Counted from the first letter of the stretch, positions 52,570 to 61,009 are shown. The stretch is DNA of 64,000 bases from Spirochaetales bacterium (GCA_016839055.1 JAEKNX010000012.1:62001-126000), one strand, 5' to 3'. The notes: a model not told the origin generated them from the sequence alone. Translations and numbers: made by a program.

Positions 52570-53317
52570 TATCAGCCCCGCACAGCATATAGCCGAGAAT
52601 AGGCGCGCATTTATCATTACAGGGCGCGTAGAAGCCTCGGTGCTGCTTTGTAGCCGAACGATTCTCGCGTCCCCAGAAGAACTCGGCAAGGCTCAAGGGT
52701 TTGAGCCCATGAAGAGAGGCGTAATTAAGCAGTTTCGGGGCGCAGCAGTCACCAGTTCCGGCCGGTATTCCAATTCGGCCGCTAAAGAGAGCGAAAAGGC
52801 TGGTAGTTTCATCTTTGAAGTTCCGGATTGTGTACATATCGTGGATTTCCCTCATATGCAGCTGTGACAGTATTCTCCGTTTTTCAATCAGTGTGCGGCG
52901 TTCAATTCCGGGGGACCTGGCGTCAATTTCGGTGCTGAGTGCTTTTATTGCCGGGTCGGCAAGCTTCACCGCCGCATCGAATATCGCCGGATCGAGCAGG
53001 GGGGGAGCCCATCCGGGAATCTCCCATATTCCGTTAAACTGGCCTGAGAAGGCTTTAAGGATTATCTCCTGTCCGCCGGGAATTGGGGGCGCGCAGACGA
53101 GGATTCCGAACATCTGGCCCCGCCCCTCTCCGAAGAGAGGAAGGGTGGACAGTCTCTGGTCGGTTTCAGAGCCTGGGTGCTCAAAGTCGAGACTGCCACA
53201 AAGTTTCAGCCTGTCCATCAGCTTGAGGCAGTGTGCGCGGGCGGACTCATCAGCTATGCTGTGAATTTTTCCGCATGAGGCGCATCTGAAATCAGGCATA
53301 CTTAGAATCTCTCCCAT
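52559..53317 (-). CDS. Stand-alone N-terminal half of an RluA-type fusion protein
   Basis: 252 residues. Its second half carries the conserved phrases REIHDMYTIRNFKD, GTGDCCAPKLLNYA, LAEFFWGREN and HRGFYAPCNDKCAPIL, known to me as the N-terminal region of long RluA-type pseudouridine synthases. The N-terminus has CASCGK, likely a metal-binding knuckle. It overlaps the synthase gene by 11 bases, so both halves are produced together. The role of this region is not known; cysteine clusters and the position suggest RNA binding. Confidence 0.75.
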   Translation of the reverse strand: MGEILSMPDFRCASCGKIHSIADESARAHCLKLMDRLKLCGSLDFEHPGSETDQRLSTLPLFGEGRGQMFGILVCAPPIPGGQEIILKAFSGQFNGIWEIPGWAPPLLDPAIFDAAVKLADPAIKALSTEIDARSPGIERRTLIEKRRILSQLHMREIHDMYTIRNFKDETTSLFALFSGRIGIPAGTGDCCAPKLLNYASLHGLKPLSLAEFFWGRENRSATKQHRGFYAPCNDKCAPILGYMLCGADNED

Positions 53318-53367
53318 TATCAGCTGCGCATCATGTGGCAGCGAAACCGTCGCGGCCGGGAATTATT

Positions 53368-54318
53368 TCAAGCATTGTGATCAACCGTTTGGCTATTTGA
53401 TTCATGGGTAAATTTAACAAAACAGAGTTTTTTAACGCTTGAGACCTTTTCAACTTCTGCGTTTATGTGAATTATTTTTTTAGTATCATGGATGGGGAAT
53501 ATTCTGATGTCGTCCCCTTGCTTGAGGCTGTTCGACGGATTCTGAATAACAGCGCCATCATTGGTAAGCAGCAGAATGACCGATTTCCAGTCCCCCTCCT
53601 GATCCTCATGCTCACTTCTTATGTTTACTTCCAGGCTTATCTTCCGGCGTGCAGGCTCTTCTTCTTCTGCATGTCGGGCTGAGAATAATTCTAGTTTTGA
53701 TTTTACAATTTTTAATGTGTAGGTTTTGAGTCCGCCGGGGGCGAAGGCGTAGAGGCTTAGCTTTTCGTCTACATCGAGGATACTGCTGTTTCCGAAAATT
53801 TTTATCATGATATCCGCCTCTGAGACTGAATAGATCTCAGCCTGGTAAACGTCCTTTGATTCCAGTTCCAGATATACAGGCAGTCCTCTTGATAAAGAAC
53901 TGGTTGAGAAGTAGTTCTTTTGATCTAATTCCCCTGAGAATCCTGTTTTTTCTTCTATCAAACTAAGCAGGCTTGTTTCTTCCTTGGAAAGTTCTCCCAG
54001 TTTACGGACTGCTTGATGGAATGTTCCCTTATTCACCAGAAGCAGATATTTCTTCTCGGGTTTGCGAAGGGTTTCTGCCATTAGGGAAATCAGATCAAGC
54101 TCAAGGATGGTGAAGTTGTATTTTCGAATCAGTCTCTGATAACCCGCCTCGGCTGATTTTCTGATTCTTTGTTTATTTCTGACTCTGACAATGGTGGAGA
54201 TGACGATGAAAAGGAGTACAATCGAGACAATTACCACAGTAACTGTAATTACATCATATTTGCCGGCATTCAGAGCCTCGGCAATTGCGTCTAGGGCTGT
54301 TCTTGTATAATTATTCAT
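53368..54318 (-). CDS. PilZ-type/YcgR-like membrane-anchored protein
   Basis: 316 residues. One membrane helix (about residues 24-46), a helical cytoplasmic part (50-120), and a C-terminal half resembling the YcgR-N/PilZ pair: VYLELESKDVYQAEIYSVSEADIMIKI, then ARRKISLEV and a final VEKVSSVKKLCFVKFTHES. The RxxxR and DxSxxG residues that bind cyclic di-GMP are not clear (RRKIS could be part), so binding is uncertain. Spirochaetes use such proteins to adjust motility. It stands alone between the RluA pair and the next gene, reading the same way. Confidence 0.6.
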   Translation of the reverse strand: MNNYTRTALDAIAEALNAGKYDVITVTVVIVSIVLLFIVISTIVRVRNKQRIRKSAEAGYQRLIRKYNFTILELDLISLMAETLRKPEKKYLLLVNKGTFHQAVRKLGELSKEETSLLSLIEEKTGFSGELDQKNYFSTSSLSRGLPVYLELESKDVYQAEIYSVSEADIMIKIFGNSSILDVDEKLSLYAFAPGGLKTYTLKIVKSKLELFSARHAEEEEPARRKISLEVNIRSEHEDQEGDWKSVILLLTNDGAVIQNPSNSLKQGDDIRIFPIHDTKKIIHINAEVEKVSSVKKLCFVKFTHESNSQTVDHNA

Positions 54319-54368
54319 TGATGTTATTGTACCACCGGAGAGTCATTATTGTAAGGATATTTCCTGGT

Positions 54369-54863
54369 CTATTTAAAATCAATATATTCTGATGCGACAT
54401 CAATAAAGGCTTTCAGCTCATCTACGGCTATCAAATAGATGTTTTTGTCAGTATAAAAAACCGCAGCATCTTCCGCGCTCTGGGTTATAAGCTTCACATT
54501 CTCACCGTTGGACAGTTTGAAAGAACCTGCCCTGAAGTTTTTTACGGCAGTACCGTTGAGTTTCACTAGAGGTTTAAATCCGGTGTCCTGATAGTCTTCA
54601 ATGATCAGAGCTTTCTCAACCTCATTCCAGTCAAAGCTTATCTTTCCATAAGAGGTGGATTCTACGCCCTCATCATCTATTGTGAGCTGCGACGGCCGGC
54701 TGAACATAAAAAAAGTAAAGGCGAAAATGACGATAAGCATACCCAGGGAGAGCAGCTTTTTTCGAAGATCACCTTTTTTTAAGAGCATACTGAGAATTAT
54801 TACCACAAAGATAATGCCGAATATTAGGAGAAGTGAGCCGGCCGAATTAATTGTAATAGTCAT
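54369..54863 (-). CDS. Small membrane protein with PH-like domain, unknown function
   Basis: 164 residues with two membrane helices (about 8-28 and 36-55). The remaining 100 residues form repeated short strands (LTIDDEGVESTSYGKISFDWNEVEK, NGENVKLITQSAEDAAVF, then a terminal helix VDELKAFIDVASEYI), the pattern of bacterial PH-like domains. GGGAG precedes ATG. It is divergent from the 2-oxoacid dehydrogenase operon. Confidence 0.6.
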   Translation of the reverse strand: MTITINSAGSLLLIFGIIFVVIILSMLLKKGDLRKKLLSLGMLIVIFAFTFFMFSRPSQLTIDDEGVESTSYGKISFDWNEVEKALIIEDYQDTGFKPLVKLNGTAVKNFRAGSFKLSNGENVKLITQSAEDAAVFYTDKNIYLIAVDELKAFIDVASEYIDFK

Positions 54864-54978
54864 AAAACGCTCCCTAAAACCATCCTACCCTTAAATACAG
54901 CGAAGCGGGAAAAATATTCAAAAAATATTGGGATTTTCATTAAATTATGTATTTTCAGACTTGCGAAGCAGCCTGTAA

Positions 54979-55040
54979 TGTAATATCATATAGTTACAAA
55001 TGTAATATCAGTGAGCATATGTAACACTCACGTAATATCA
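54979..55040 (+). promoter_or_regulatory. Three direct repeats and a dyad upstream of the 2-oxoacid dehydrogenase operon
   Basis: TGTAATATCA at 54979-54988 and 55001-55010 and CGTAATATCA at 55031-55040 (spacings 22 and 30, near two and three helical turns). A dyad GTGAG...CTCAC (55011-55031) lies between them. A weak promoter (TTGGGA 54928, TATTTT 54950, spacing 16) stands upstream. The repeats look like binding sites for a regulator of the operon. No -12/-24 sigma-54 element was found. Confidence 0.55.
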
Positions 55041-55066
55041 AAACAACCAGCCTAAGGAGGCAATAG

Positions 55067-56035
55067 ATGGCTTTTGAATTTGGCAAAAAACAGTCTCTCG
55101 AAACGATGAAGCTGATGCTTACATCACGGCGTTTTGAAGAGAAGGTTAACGAGATGTTCATGCAGGGTCTTATTCACGGGACGACTCATCTCGGTATAGG
55201 ACAGGAAGCATTGCATGCGGGCGTAAGTCCCGCCCTCGATAAAGACGACTGGATTCTCCCGAACCACCGCGGTCACGGTCACTGCATAGCAAAGGGATCG
55301 ACTCCCTATGACATTATGGCTGAGCTTATGGCAATTCGCGACGGTGTCTGCAAGGGCATGGGCGGTTCGATGCATATTATCGACACAAGATATAAAAACA
55401 TGGGAAGTTCAGGAATCGTAGGTTCCGCAATCCCAATGGCTGTCGGCATGGCCCTCCAGATGAAGAGGGAAGGCAGGAAGAACGTTGTTTGTACTATGTT
55501 CGGCGATGCCGCTAGTAATCGCGGTACCTTTCATGAAGCACTTAATATGGCTTCAATATGGAAGGTTCCATCGCTCTTTCTCTGTGAGAACAATCTCTAT
55601 GGAATGTCCGTTCCCGCGAAATACTCAGTATCAGTTGAAGATATTGCTGTACGTGCCACATCATACAATATGGAAAGCAGGGTTATTGACGGTAACGATG
55701 TTGAGCTTGTCTACAGTACCGTAAAGGAAATTACCGACAGTATGCGGATGAATCCCAGGCCGTTTCTGCTTGAGGCGAAAACCTACAGATGGCTCGGACA
55801 TTCAAAGAGTGACAGAAGAGAATACCGTACCAAGGAAGAAGAAGCAGAGTGGAAGGAAAGATGTCCCATTTCAATGTTTAAAGATAAGATGATTGATCGC
55901 GGATTTATAACTGAGAAAGCCTTCGAGAAGATGAAGGCAGATGTTGAGGCTGAGATCGACGCGGCGACAGAGGCGTGCAAGGGCAAGGAAAGAGTAAGCC
56001 TTAATGAAGCGTTCGATTATGTCTACAGCAGTTAG
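55067..56035 (+). CDS. 2-oxoacid dehydrogenase E1 component, alpha subunit (pyruvate, acetoin or branched-chain type)
   Basis: 322 residues. The thiamine-pyrophosphate motif is GDAASNRGTF...CENN (about residues 145-175). Other family patches are ITSRRFEEKV-like start, GIGQEALHAG, LPNHRGHGH and TYRWLGHSKSDRREYRT, the phosphorylation-loop region. AAGGAGG precedes ATG. It forms the a2b2 E1 with the next gene. The shorter length is closest to acetoin or branched-chain forms. The acyl-CoA genes downstream leave branched-chain oxidation (valine-type) and pyruvate/acetoin oxidation open. Confidence 0.93.
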   Translation: MAFEFGKKQSLETMKLMLTSRRFEEKVNEMFMQGLIHGTTHLGIGQEALHAGVSPALDKDDWILPNHRGHGHCIAKGSTPYDIMAELMAIRDGVCKGMGGSMHIIDTRYKNMGSSGIVGSAIPMAVGMALQMKREGRKNVVCTMFGDAASNRGTFHEALNMASIWKVPSLFLCENNLYGMSVPAKYSVSVEDIAVRATSYNMESRVIDGNDVELVYSTVKEITDSMRMNPRPFLLEAKTYRWLGHSKSDRREYRTKEEEAEWKERCPISMFKDKMIDRGFITEKAFEKMKADVEAEIDAATEACKGKERVSLNEAFDYVYSS

Positions 56036-56042
56036 TTTGAAA

Positions 56043-56058
56043 CCCGCATTCATGCGGG
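56043..56058 (+). repeat. Hairpin before E1-beta
   Basis: CCCGCA-TTCA-TGCGGG, followed by AGGAG and ATG 56079. The stem matches the third hairpin of the cassette at 58054-58352. Confidence 0.7.
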
Positions 56059-56078
56059 AAGCTAATCAGGAGATAAAG

Positions 56079-57074
56079 ATGGCAGAAATAACTTTTTTAC
56101 AGGCAATTAATGAAGCAATGAGTGAAGAGATGAGGGCAAACAAGAATGTTGTTCTCATCGGTGAAGATATTGGTATTTACGGCGGGTGCTTTGGTGCCTC
56201 ACGCGGAATGCTCGAGGAGTTCGGAACCGATCAGATGCTTGAGACACCTATTTCGGAAGAAGGTTTCATGGACCTTGCGATGGGTGCTTCAATGATAGGT
56301 ATGCGTCCAATAGTTGAGATAATGTTCGGTGATTTCTCAACCCTCGTCTCCGACGGTCTTATCAACCATGCGGCTAAATATAAGTTCATGACAGGCGGGC
56401 AGGTTGAAGTCCCCCTTGTTTTCAGGGCGCCTTTCGGCTCGGGTACCGGCGCCGCAGCACAGCACTCCCAGAGTCTCGAGACGATGTTTACAAATACTCC
56501 GGGTCTCAAGATTGTATATCCTGCTACCCCATATGACGCAAAGGGGCTTTTGAAGTCGGCCATCCGGGATAACGGACCGGTTCTTTTTTTCGAGAACAAA
56601 CTGCTCTACAGGGCCAAGGGCGAGGTTCCCGAGGGTGATTACACAATCGAAATCGGGAAGGCTGATATCAAGCGCGAGGGAACGGATGTGAGTATCATAA
56701 CTTACTCAAGAATGCTTCCGGTCTGTCTTGAGGCAGCCGAGCAGCTTGCCGCAGAGGGCATTAGCGCTGAGGTCGTCGACCTGCGTTCACTAAAGCCCCT
56801 CGATACCGAAACAATAATCAAGTCTGTCATGAAGACCTCCAGAGCGCTTGTTGTACACGAAGCGCCGAAATTCGGCGGATTCGCGGGCGAGGTAGTCGCG
56901 GCAATAATGGAGAGTGAAGCCTTCTATCATCTTGACGCTCCTGTTGCAAGACTCGGCGGGAAAGAGATGCCGGTTCCCTACAATCCGGATATCGAGAAGC
57001 AGATTGTTCCTGTTATTGATGATGTTAAGGAAACTGTCCGGAAACTGGTTAATAATGGCGGTGTGAAGGTATGA
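56079..57074 (+). CDS. 2-oxoacid dehydrogenase E1 component, beta subunit
   Basis: 331 residues. ATG 56079 is chosen because AGGAG lies seven bases before it and a hairpin fills the gap; the frame from 56004 would overlap the alpha gene. Family patches: MAEITFLQAINEAM, VVLIGEDIGIYGG, DTPISEEGFM-like, and SGTGAAAQHSQSLE. The active-site glutamate is in GEDIG. It completes the E1 heterotetramer. The next gene overlaps its stop by four bases. Confidence 0.95.
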   Translation: MAEITFLQAINEAMSEEMRANKNVVLIGEDIGIYGGCFGASRGMLEEFGTDQMLETPISEEGFMDLAMGASMIGMRPIVEIMFGDFSTLVSDGLINHAAKYKFMTGGQVEVPLVFRAPFGSGTGAAAQHSQSLETMFTNTPGLKIVYPATPYDAKGLLKSAIRDNGPVLFFENKLLYRAKGEVPEGDYTIEIGKADIKREGTDVSIITYSRMLPVCLEAAEQLAAEGISAEVVDLRSLKPLDTETIIKSVMKTSRALVVHEAPKFGGFAGEVVAAIMESEAFYHLDAPVARLGGKEMPVPYNPDIEKQIVPVIDDVKETVRKLVNNGGVKV

Positions 57075-58051
57075 ATATTGTCCCGGCTGTTCCTGCTGCA
57101 AGAAGAATCGCGGGAGAGCGGAACATTGATCTCTCGATGATTCGCGGTACAGGAGATTATGGGGCAGTACTCACCCGTGATGTAATCAGCTTCAAGGAAA
57201 CAGGCCTCAAGATGACCGCGGTAGCGGCATCCATGGCAGATTACTATGGAATAGATACCGGCTCGCTCGGCAGTGAGGGCGGAAAAATCAAGAAAGCAGA
57301 TGTGCTTGCTCAACTCCAATCCGTGAATGGTGCTTCGGAAGCCTCATCGGTTGCGGAATGGGATGAGCTCCCGATGAGCGGCATGAGAAACGTGATAGCC
57401 GGGAACATGCTTAAAAGTATGAGTATTCAGCCTCAGTACACTATGTGTGCCGAGCTTGATACAACTGAAGTGTTCAAGTTTCTCACCGAGGCAAAGGCTG
57501 CTTTTATAAAATACGCCGACTCGAAGCTTACCTTCACCGACATAATGGTGAAATTATGCGCGATAGCGCTAATGCACCATCCGAAAATCAATTCATCACT
57601 CGTGGACGGCAAGATTAGACGCTACAATACTGCGCATATAGGTATTGCCGTGGCGCTAGATGACGGACTGATTGTTCCTGTTGTTAAGAATGCTGAGAAG
57701 CTTTCATTATCTGCAATAAGCAGGGTGGGCCAGGATCTGATATCCAGGGCGCGTGCGAACAAGTTGACTCAGAATGAATATACCGGTTCCACCTTTAGTA
57801 TCAGCAATCTCGGGAATTATCCTGTTGATTTTTCAACACCTATTATAAACTCGCCAGAAGGCGGAATACTCGGAATATCGAAAACTTCGAAAAAACCAGT
57901 TGTTATGAATGACGAGATTGTAATTAGAACGATGACAGGCTTCAGTCTGACGCTTGATCACAGAATTATCGACGGAATCGAAGGCGCGAAATTCCTCAAG
58001 ACTCTTGAAGAACTGCTCGCCAACCCGATGTGCGTTTTAGTGGATTTATAG
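57071..58051 (+). CDS. 2-oxoacid dehydrogenase E2 acyltransferase lacking a lipoyl domain
   Basis: 326 residues. The usual N-terminal lipoyl domain is absent: the protein opens directly with a peripheral-subunit-binding domain (VPAVPAARRIAGERNIDLSM), then a second, weaker copy (TAVAASMADYYGIDTGSLGS). The catalytic domain follows from about residue 95, with DELPMSGMRNVIAGNMLKSM, ISNLGNYPVDFSTPII, and the active-site DHRIIDG (H297). Without its own lipoyl domain it must accept acyl groups from a lipoyl arm elsewhere. The E3 encoded next carries one. It overlaps the E1-beta gene by four bases. Confidence 0.93.
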   Translation: MNIVPAVPAARRIAGERNIDLSMIRGTGDYGAVLTRDVISFKETGLKMTAVAASMADYYGIDTGSLGSEGGKIKKADVLAQLQSVNGASEASSVAEWDELPMSGMRNVIAGNMLKSMSIQPQYTMCAELDTTEVFKFLTEAKAAFIKYADSKLTFTDIMVKLCAIALMHHPKINSSLVDGKIRRYNTAHIGIAVALDDGLIVPVVKNAEKLSLSAISRVGQDLISRARANKLTQNEYTGSTFSISNLGNYPVDFSTPIINSPEGGILGISKTSKKPVVMNDEIVIRTMTGFSLTLDHRIIDGIEGAKFLKTLEELLANPMCVLVDL

Positions 58052-58053
58052 GT

Positions 58054-58352
58054 CAGGAGAATTATTCAAATTGAACCTCGTGTTCAATTTGAATTTGTAG
58101 TTTGAAAAGTTTCAAACTGCGTACCGAATACCCGCATCCGTGCGGGTCGTTACAGGAGAATTATTCAAATTGAACCTCCGTGTTCAATTTGAATTTGTAG
58201 TTTGAAAAGTTTCAAACTGCGTACCGAATACCCGCATCCGTGCGGGTCGTTACAGGAGAATTATTCAAATTGAACCTCCGTGTTCAATTTGAATTTGTAG
58301 TTTGAAAAGTTTCAAACTGCGTACCGAATACCCGCATCCGTGCGGGTCGTTA
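58054..58352 (+). repeat. Three tandem copies of a 99-100 base three-hairpin cassette
   Basis: Copies begin at 58054, 58153 and 58253; the first is one base shorter (a C missing in its first loop). Otherwise they are identical. Each holds CAGGAGAATT, a 12-bp stem (58064-58075 with 58083-58094 in copy 1), an 8-bp stem (58100-58107 with 58110-58117) and a 7-bp stem with loop TCCG (58130-58136 with 58141-58147). The E3 start follows after a partial fourth start with its AGGAG. No T runs and no open frame. It fills the whole 313-base gap between E2 and E3. It is not a CRISPR array, as no unique spacers exist. Confidence 0.97.
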
Positions 58353-58364
58353 CAGGAGAATTAA

Positions 58365-60077
58365 ATGGGAAAATTTATGACCATGCCCAAACTTGATATG
58401 TCAATGGAAGAGGGTGTTATCGTTGACTGGATGGTGAAAGTGGGCGATGAAATAAAGCGGGGAGACATAGTAGTAGAGATTGAAACCGGAAAGCTGAGCC
58501 TTGAGGTTGATAACCCTACGGCTGACGGTACAGTTCTTGAAATCTATGCTGCTCCCGGCGATACTGTTATGGTAAATGAGCCGATCATGTATATCGGAAA
58601 ACCTGGAGAGACTCCTCCCTCGGTTGGGAAAAGCAATCCTGAAGTCGTTGCTGAGGAGACATCAAAACAACAGGGGGCAAATTCGATTGAAGAAGCGGTA
58701 GCTTCTTCCGAGGCTGCCAATGCAGCCTCCTATGATCTCGCCGTTGTCGGCGGAGGCCCGGGCGGATACGTATGCGCCATCAGGGCGGCTCAGCTTGGCG
58801 CTAGAGTTGTGATTTTTGAGAAAGACTCCTTCGGAGGGGTCTGTCTTAACCACGGATGCATTCCGACCAAGGCTCTGGTGCGTAATGCCGAAGCATGGCA
58901 GGATGTACTGAACTCTGAAGCTATGGGCATCAGTCTGTCTAATCCCTCTTTTGACTGGAAGAAGATTATAGGCCGGAAAGACAGGGTTGTTCACACCCTC
59001 GTCAGCGGTGTAGAAGGCCTTCTAAAGAAGAACAAGGTGGAAATAGTAAAATCTGAAGCTCAGGTAGGTGCAGGCGGAAAGATTACATCAGGCGGAAAGA
59101 CCTACTCTGCCGCTAAGGTTGTGCTGGCAACCGGAACTAAACCCCTCGAGATTCCTTTCGAAAACGATGGAAGCATGAAGGTTTACAATTCAGCCGAGCT
59201 TCTTTCGATAGACAAGCTTCCGAAATCAATTGTGATAGTCGGCGGCGGGGTAATCGGTGTTGAAATGGCATCAATCTACTCAGCATTCGGCGTTCAGGTT
59301 ACAATAGTTGAGATGCTCGAGCGTATCATAGCGATGGCGGATGCCGAGGTTGCCGAGCTTCTTGCAGCCGAACTAAGGAAGAGCGGCGTTGAAATTAAAA
59401 CATCCTCAGGCTTCAAGGCTGTTAAGGATGGCAGGGTTCTCCTTTCAAATGGCGATGCAATCGCGGCGGAAGCCCTTCTAATCGCTGTCGGCCGAAAACC
59501 TGTCACAGGCGGTCTCACGGCTGACGCCGGTGTTTCGCTTAATGAGAAAGGCTGGATAGAAACTGATGATAACTTAAAAACATCTGCCGATAATATCTAC
59601 GCCATTGGAGACATTACCGGAAGAATCCAGCTTGCACACGTTGCAAGCGCTCAGGGGCTTCAAGTTGCCGAGAGTCTCTTCGGCGGCAAGAGTAAAAGGG
59701 GCAACTATAATGCCGTTCCGTCCTGTATTTTTACAAAGCCGGAAATTGCATGGGCGGGAATGACTGAAGTTGAGGCTAAGGCCAAAGGGCTGCAGGTCAA
59801 GGTCGGTAAGTTTCCTTTCAAGGCAATAGGCAAGGCTCTTGCTTACGGCGAGACCGAAGGTTTTGTTAAGGTTATAGTAGATGAGCGATGGGACGAGATT
59901 ATAGGTGTGCATATTATCGGACCCCATGCCTCGGATCTGATTGCCGAGGCAGGGGCTGCAATACATCTTGAGTCTACTGCACAAGAGCTCGCGCGCGCTG
60001 TTCACGCACATCCGACATTTGCTGAGGCAGTGATGGAAGCATGTGAGGCTGTCCACGGCAAAGCAATACATTTTTAG
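58365..60077 (+). CDS. Dihydrolipoamide dehydrogenase (E3) with N-terminal lipoyl domain
   Basis: 570 residues, about 100 more than normal E3. Residues 1-80 are a lipoyl domain (MPKLDMSMEEGVIVDWMVKV, lipoyl lysine K43 in ETGKLSLEVD). After a linker comes the E3: FAD motif VVGGGPGGYVCAIRA, redox cysteines C160 and C165 in GGVCLNHGCIPTK, NAD motif VIVGGGVIGVEMAS, and C-terminal HAHPTFAEAV with the catalytic histidine-glutamate pair. It reoxidises the dihydrolipoyl group. Lipoyl-E3 fusions are known in some bacteria, but here it appears to supply the only lipoyl domain of the complex. Confidence 0.96.
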   Translation: MGKFMTMPKLDMSMEEGVIVDWMVKVGDEIKRGDIVVEIETGKLSLEVDNPTADGTVLEIYAAPGDTVMVNEPIMYIGKPGETPPSVGKSNPEVVAEETSKQQGANSIEEAVASSEAANAASYDLAVVGGGPGGYVCAIRAAQLGARVVIFEKDSFGGVCLNHGCIPTKALVRNAEAWQDVLNSEAMGISLSNPSFDWKKIIGRKDRVVHTLVSGVEGLLKKNKVEIVKSEAQVGAGGKITSGGKTYSAAKVVLATGTKPLEIPFENDGSMKVYNSAELLSIDKLPKSIVIVGGGVIGVEMASIYSAFGVQVTIVEMLERIIAMADAEVAELLAAELRKSGVEIKTSSGFKAVKDGRVLLSNGDAIAAEALLIAVGRKPVTGGLTADAGVSLNEKGWIETDDNLKTSADNIYAIGDITGRIQLAHVASAQGLQVAESLFGGKSKRGNYNAVPSCIFTKPEIAWAGMTEVEAKAKGLQVKVGKFPFKAIGKALAYGETEGFVKVIVDERWDEIIGVHIIGPHASDLIAEAGAAIHLESTAQELARAVHAHPTFAEAVMEACEAVHGKAIHF

Positions 60078-60089
60078 TAAGGGGGAGAT

Positions 60090-60863
60090 ATGGAATTGAG
60101 CAACGTGAAATACGAGGTTAAGGGCACAACAGCCTATGTGACTGTAAACAGACCGAAGGCGCTTAACGCTCTTAATATCGATGTGATAGCAGAACTGAAA
60201 AGAGCCTTTGAGGCGATTGAATCCGATGATGCCGTAACAGGAGTCATTCTATCCGGGGAGGGCGAGAAAGCCTTCGTCGCCGGCGCGGATATCGCGCAGA
60301 TGAAAGAGTACTCAGCACTCGAGGCAAGAGCAATGGCTACAGCCGCTCATTCGGTTATGAATTCCATCGAGGAATGTACAAAACCGGTAATAGCGGCTGT
60401 GAACGGCTTTGCCCTGGGCGGCGGATGTGAGCTTGCCATGGCATGCGACATCAGGATTGCCTCTGAGACTGCAAGAATGGGCCAGCCCGAGGTCAACCTC
60501 GGAATTATTCCCGGCTTCGGCGGAACACAGCGGCTGCCGCGTCTTGTCGGCAAGGGAATGGCGAAATACCTGATAATGACAGCCGAGATGATCGACGCGG
60601 CCGAGGCGTACCGGATAGGCCTAGTGCAGAAGGTTACAGCTCCCGGAGAGCTGATAGCGGAATGCGAAAAGGTTCTTGCAACAATCAATAAGAAGGGCCC
60701 TTTCGCAATTAAGCTTGCGAAAAAGGCTATCAATAATGGAATGCAGGCCGACCAGAGTTCGGCATTAAAAAATGAGATTGAACTTTTTGCCCTGACCTTT
60801 GCGACGGACGAACAGGAAGAAGGAATGGCTGCTTTTCTCGAGAAGAGAGCTGCTGAATTTTAA
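60090..60863 (+). CDS. Enoyl-CoA hydratase/crotonase
   Basis: 257 residues, normal size. Oxyanion-hole segments are FVAGADIAQMKEY and NGFALGGGCELAMACDIRIA, and the catalytic glutamates lie in GQPEVNLGIIPGFGGTQRL (two glutamate positions typical of hydratase). It adds water across a 2-enoyl-CoA. AAGGGGGAG precedes ATG. It lies 12 bases after E3 without a hairpin array. Confidence 0.93.
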   Translation: MELSNVKYEVKGTTAYVTVNRPKALNALNIDVIAELKRAFEAIESDDAVTGVILSGEGEKAFVAGADIAQMKEYSALEARAMATAAHSVMNSIEECTKPVIAAVNGFALGGGCELAMACDIRIASETARMGQPEVNLGIIPGFGGTQRLPRLVGKGMAKYLIMTAEMIDAAEAYRIGLVQKVTAPGELIAECEKVLATINKKGPFAIKLAKKAINNGMQADQSSALKNEIELFALTFATDEQEEGMAAFLEKRAAEF

Positions 60864-60987
60864 ATTACATCTAAAGTACTTCGTACTTTCTGTAATTTTA
60901 AAATTTTGAAGTTTGGAAGCTATGCTTTCAAAACTTCATTCACACTATTCGCCAGACCTTCGGTGCTACGTTGTAGTCCGTGGCGAA
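60862..60987 (+). repeat. Three-hairpin array before the acyl-CoA dehydrogenase gene
   Basis: Hairpin 1: 8-bp outer stem (60862-60869/60891-60898) with an inner 7-bp stem. Hairpin 2: 14 pairs with one bulge (60907-60920/60924-60938). Hairpin 3: 7-bp outer stem (60948-60954/60981-60987) enclosing two smaller hairpins. GGGAG and ATG 61010 follow. Stem sequences are unrelated to the other arrays, but the layout is the same. Confidence 0.8.
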
Positions 60988-61009
60988 AACTGAATTAAAG
61001 GGAGATAGG

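Noticed and set aside
54900-55066. Sigma-54 promoter before the 2-oxoacid dehydrogenase operon
   Set aside because: No GG/GC pair with -24/-12 spacing was found.
56004-56078. Longer E1-beta start at 56004
   Set aside because: It overlaps E1-alpha, has no ribosome binding site and includes the hairpin; ATG 56079 has AGGAG.
58054-58352. CRISPR-like array
   Set aside because: Repeats are directly adjacent and complete, with no unique spacers and no cas genes.
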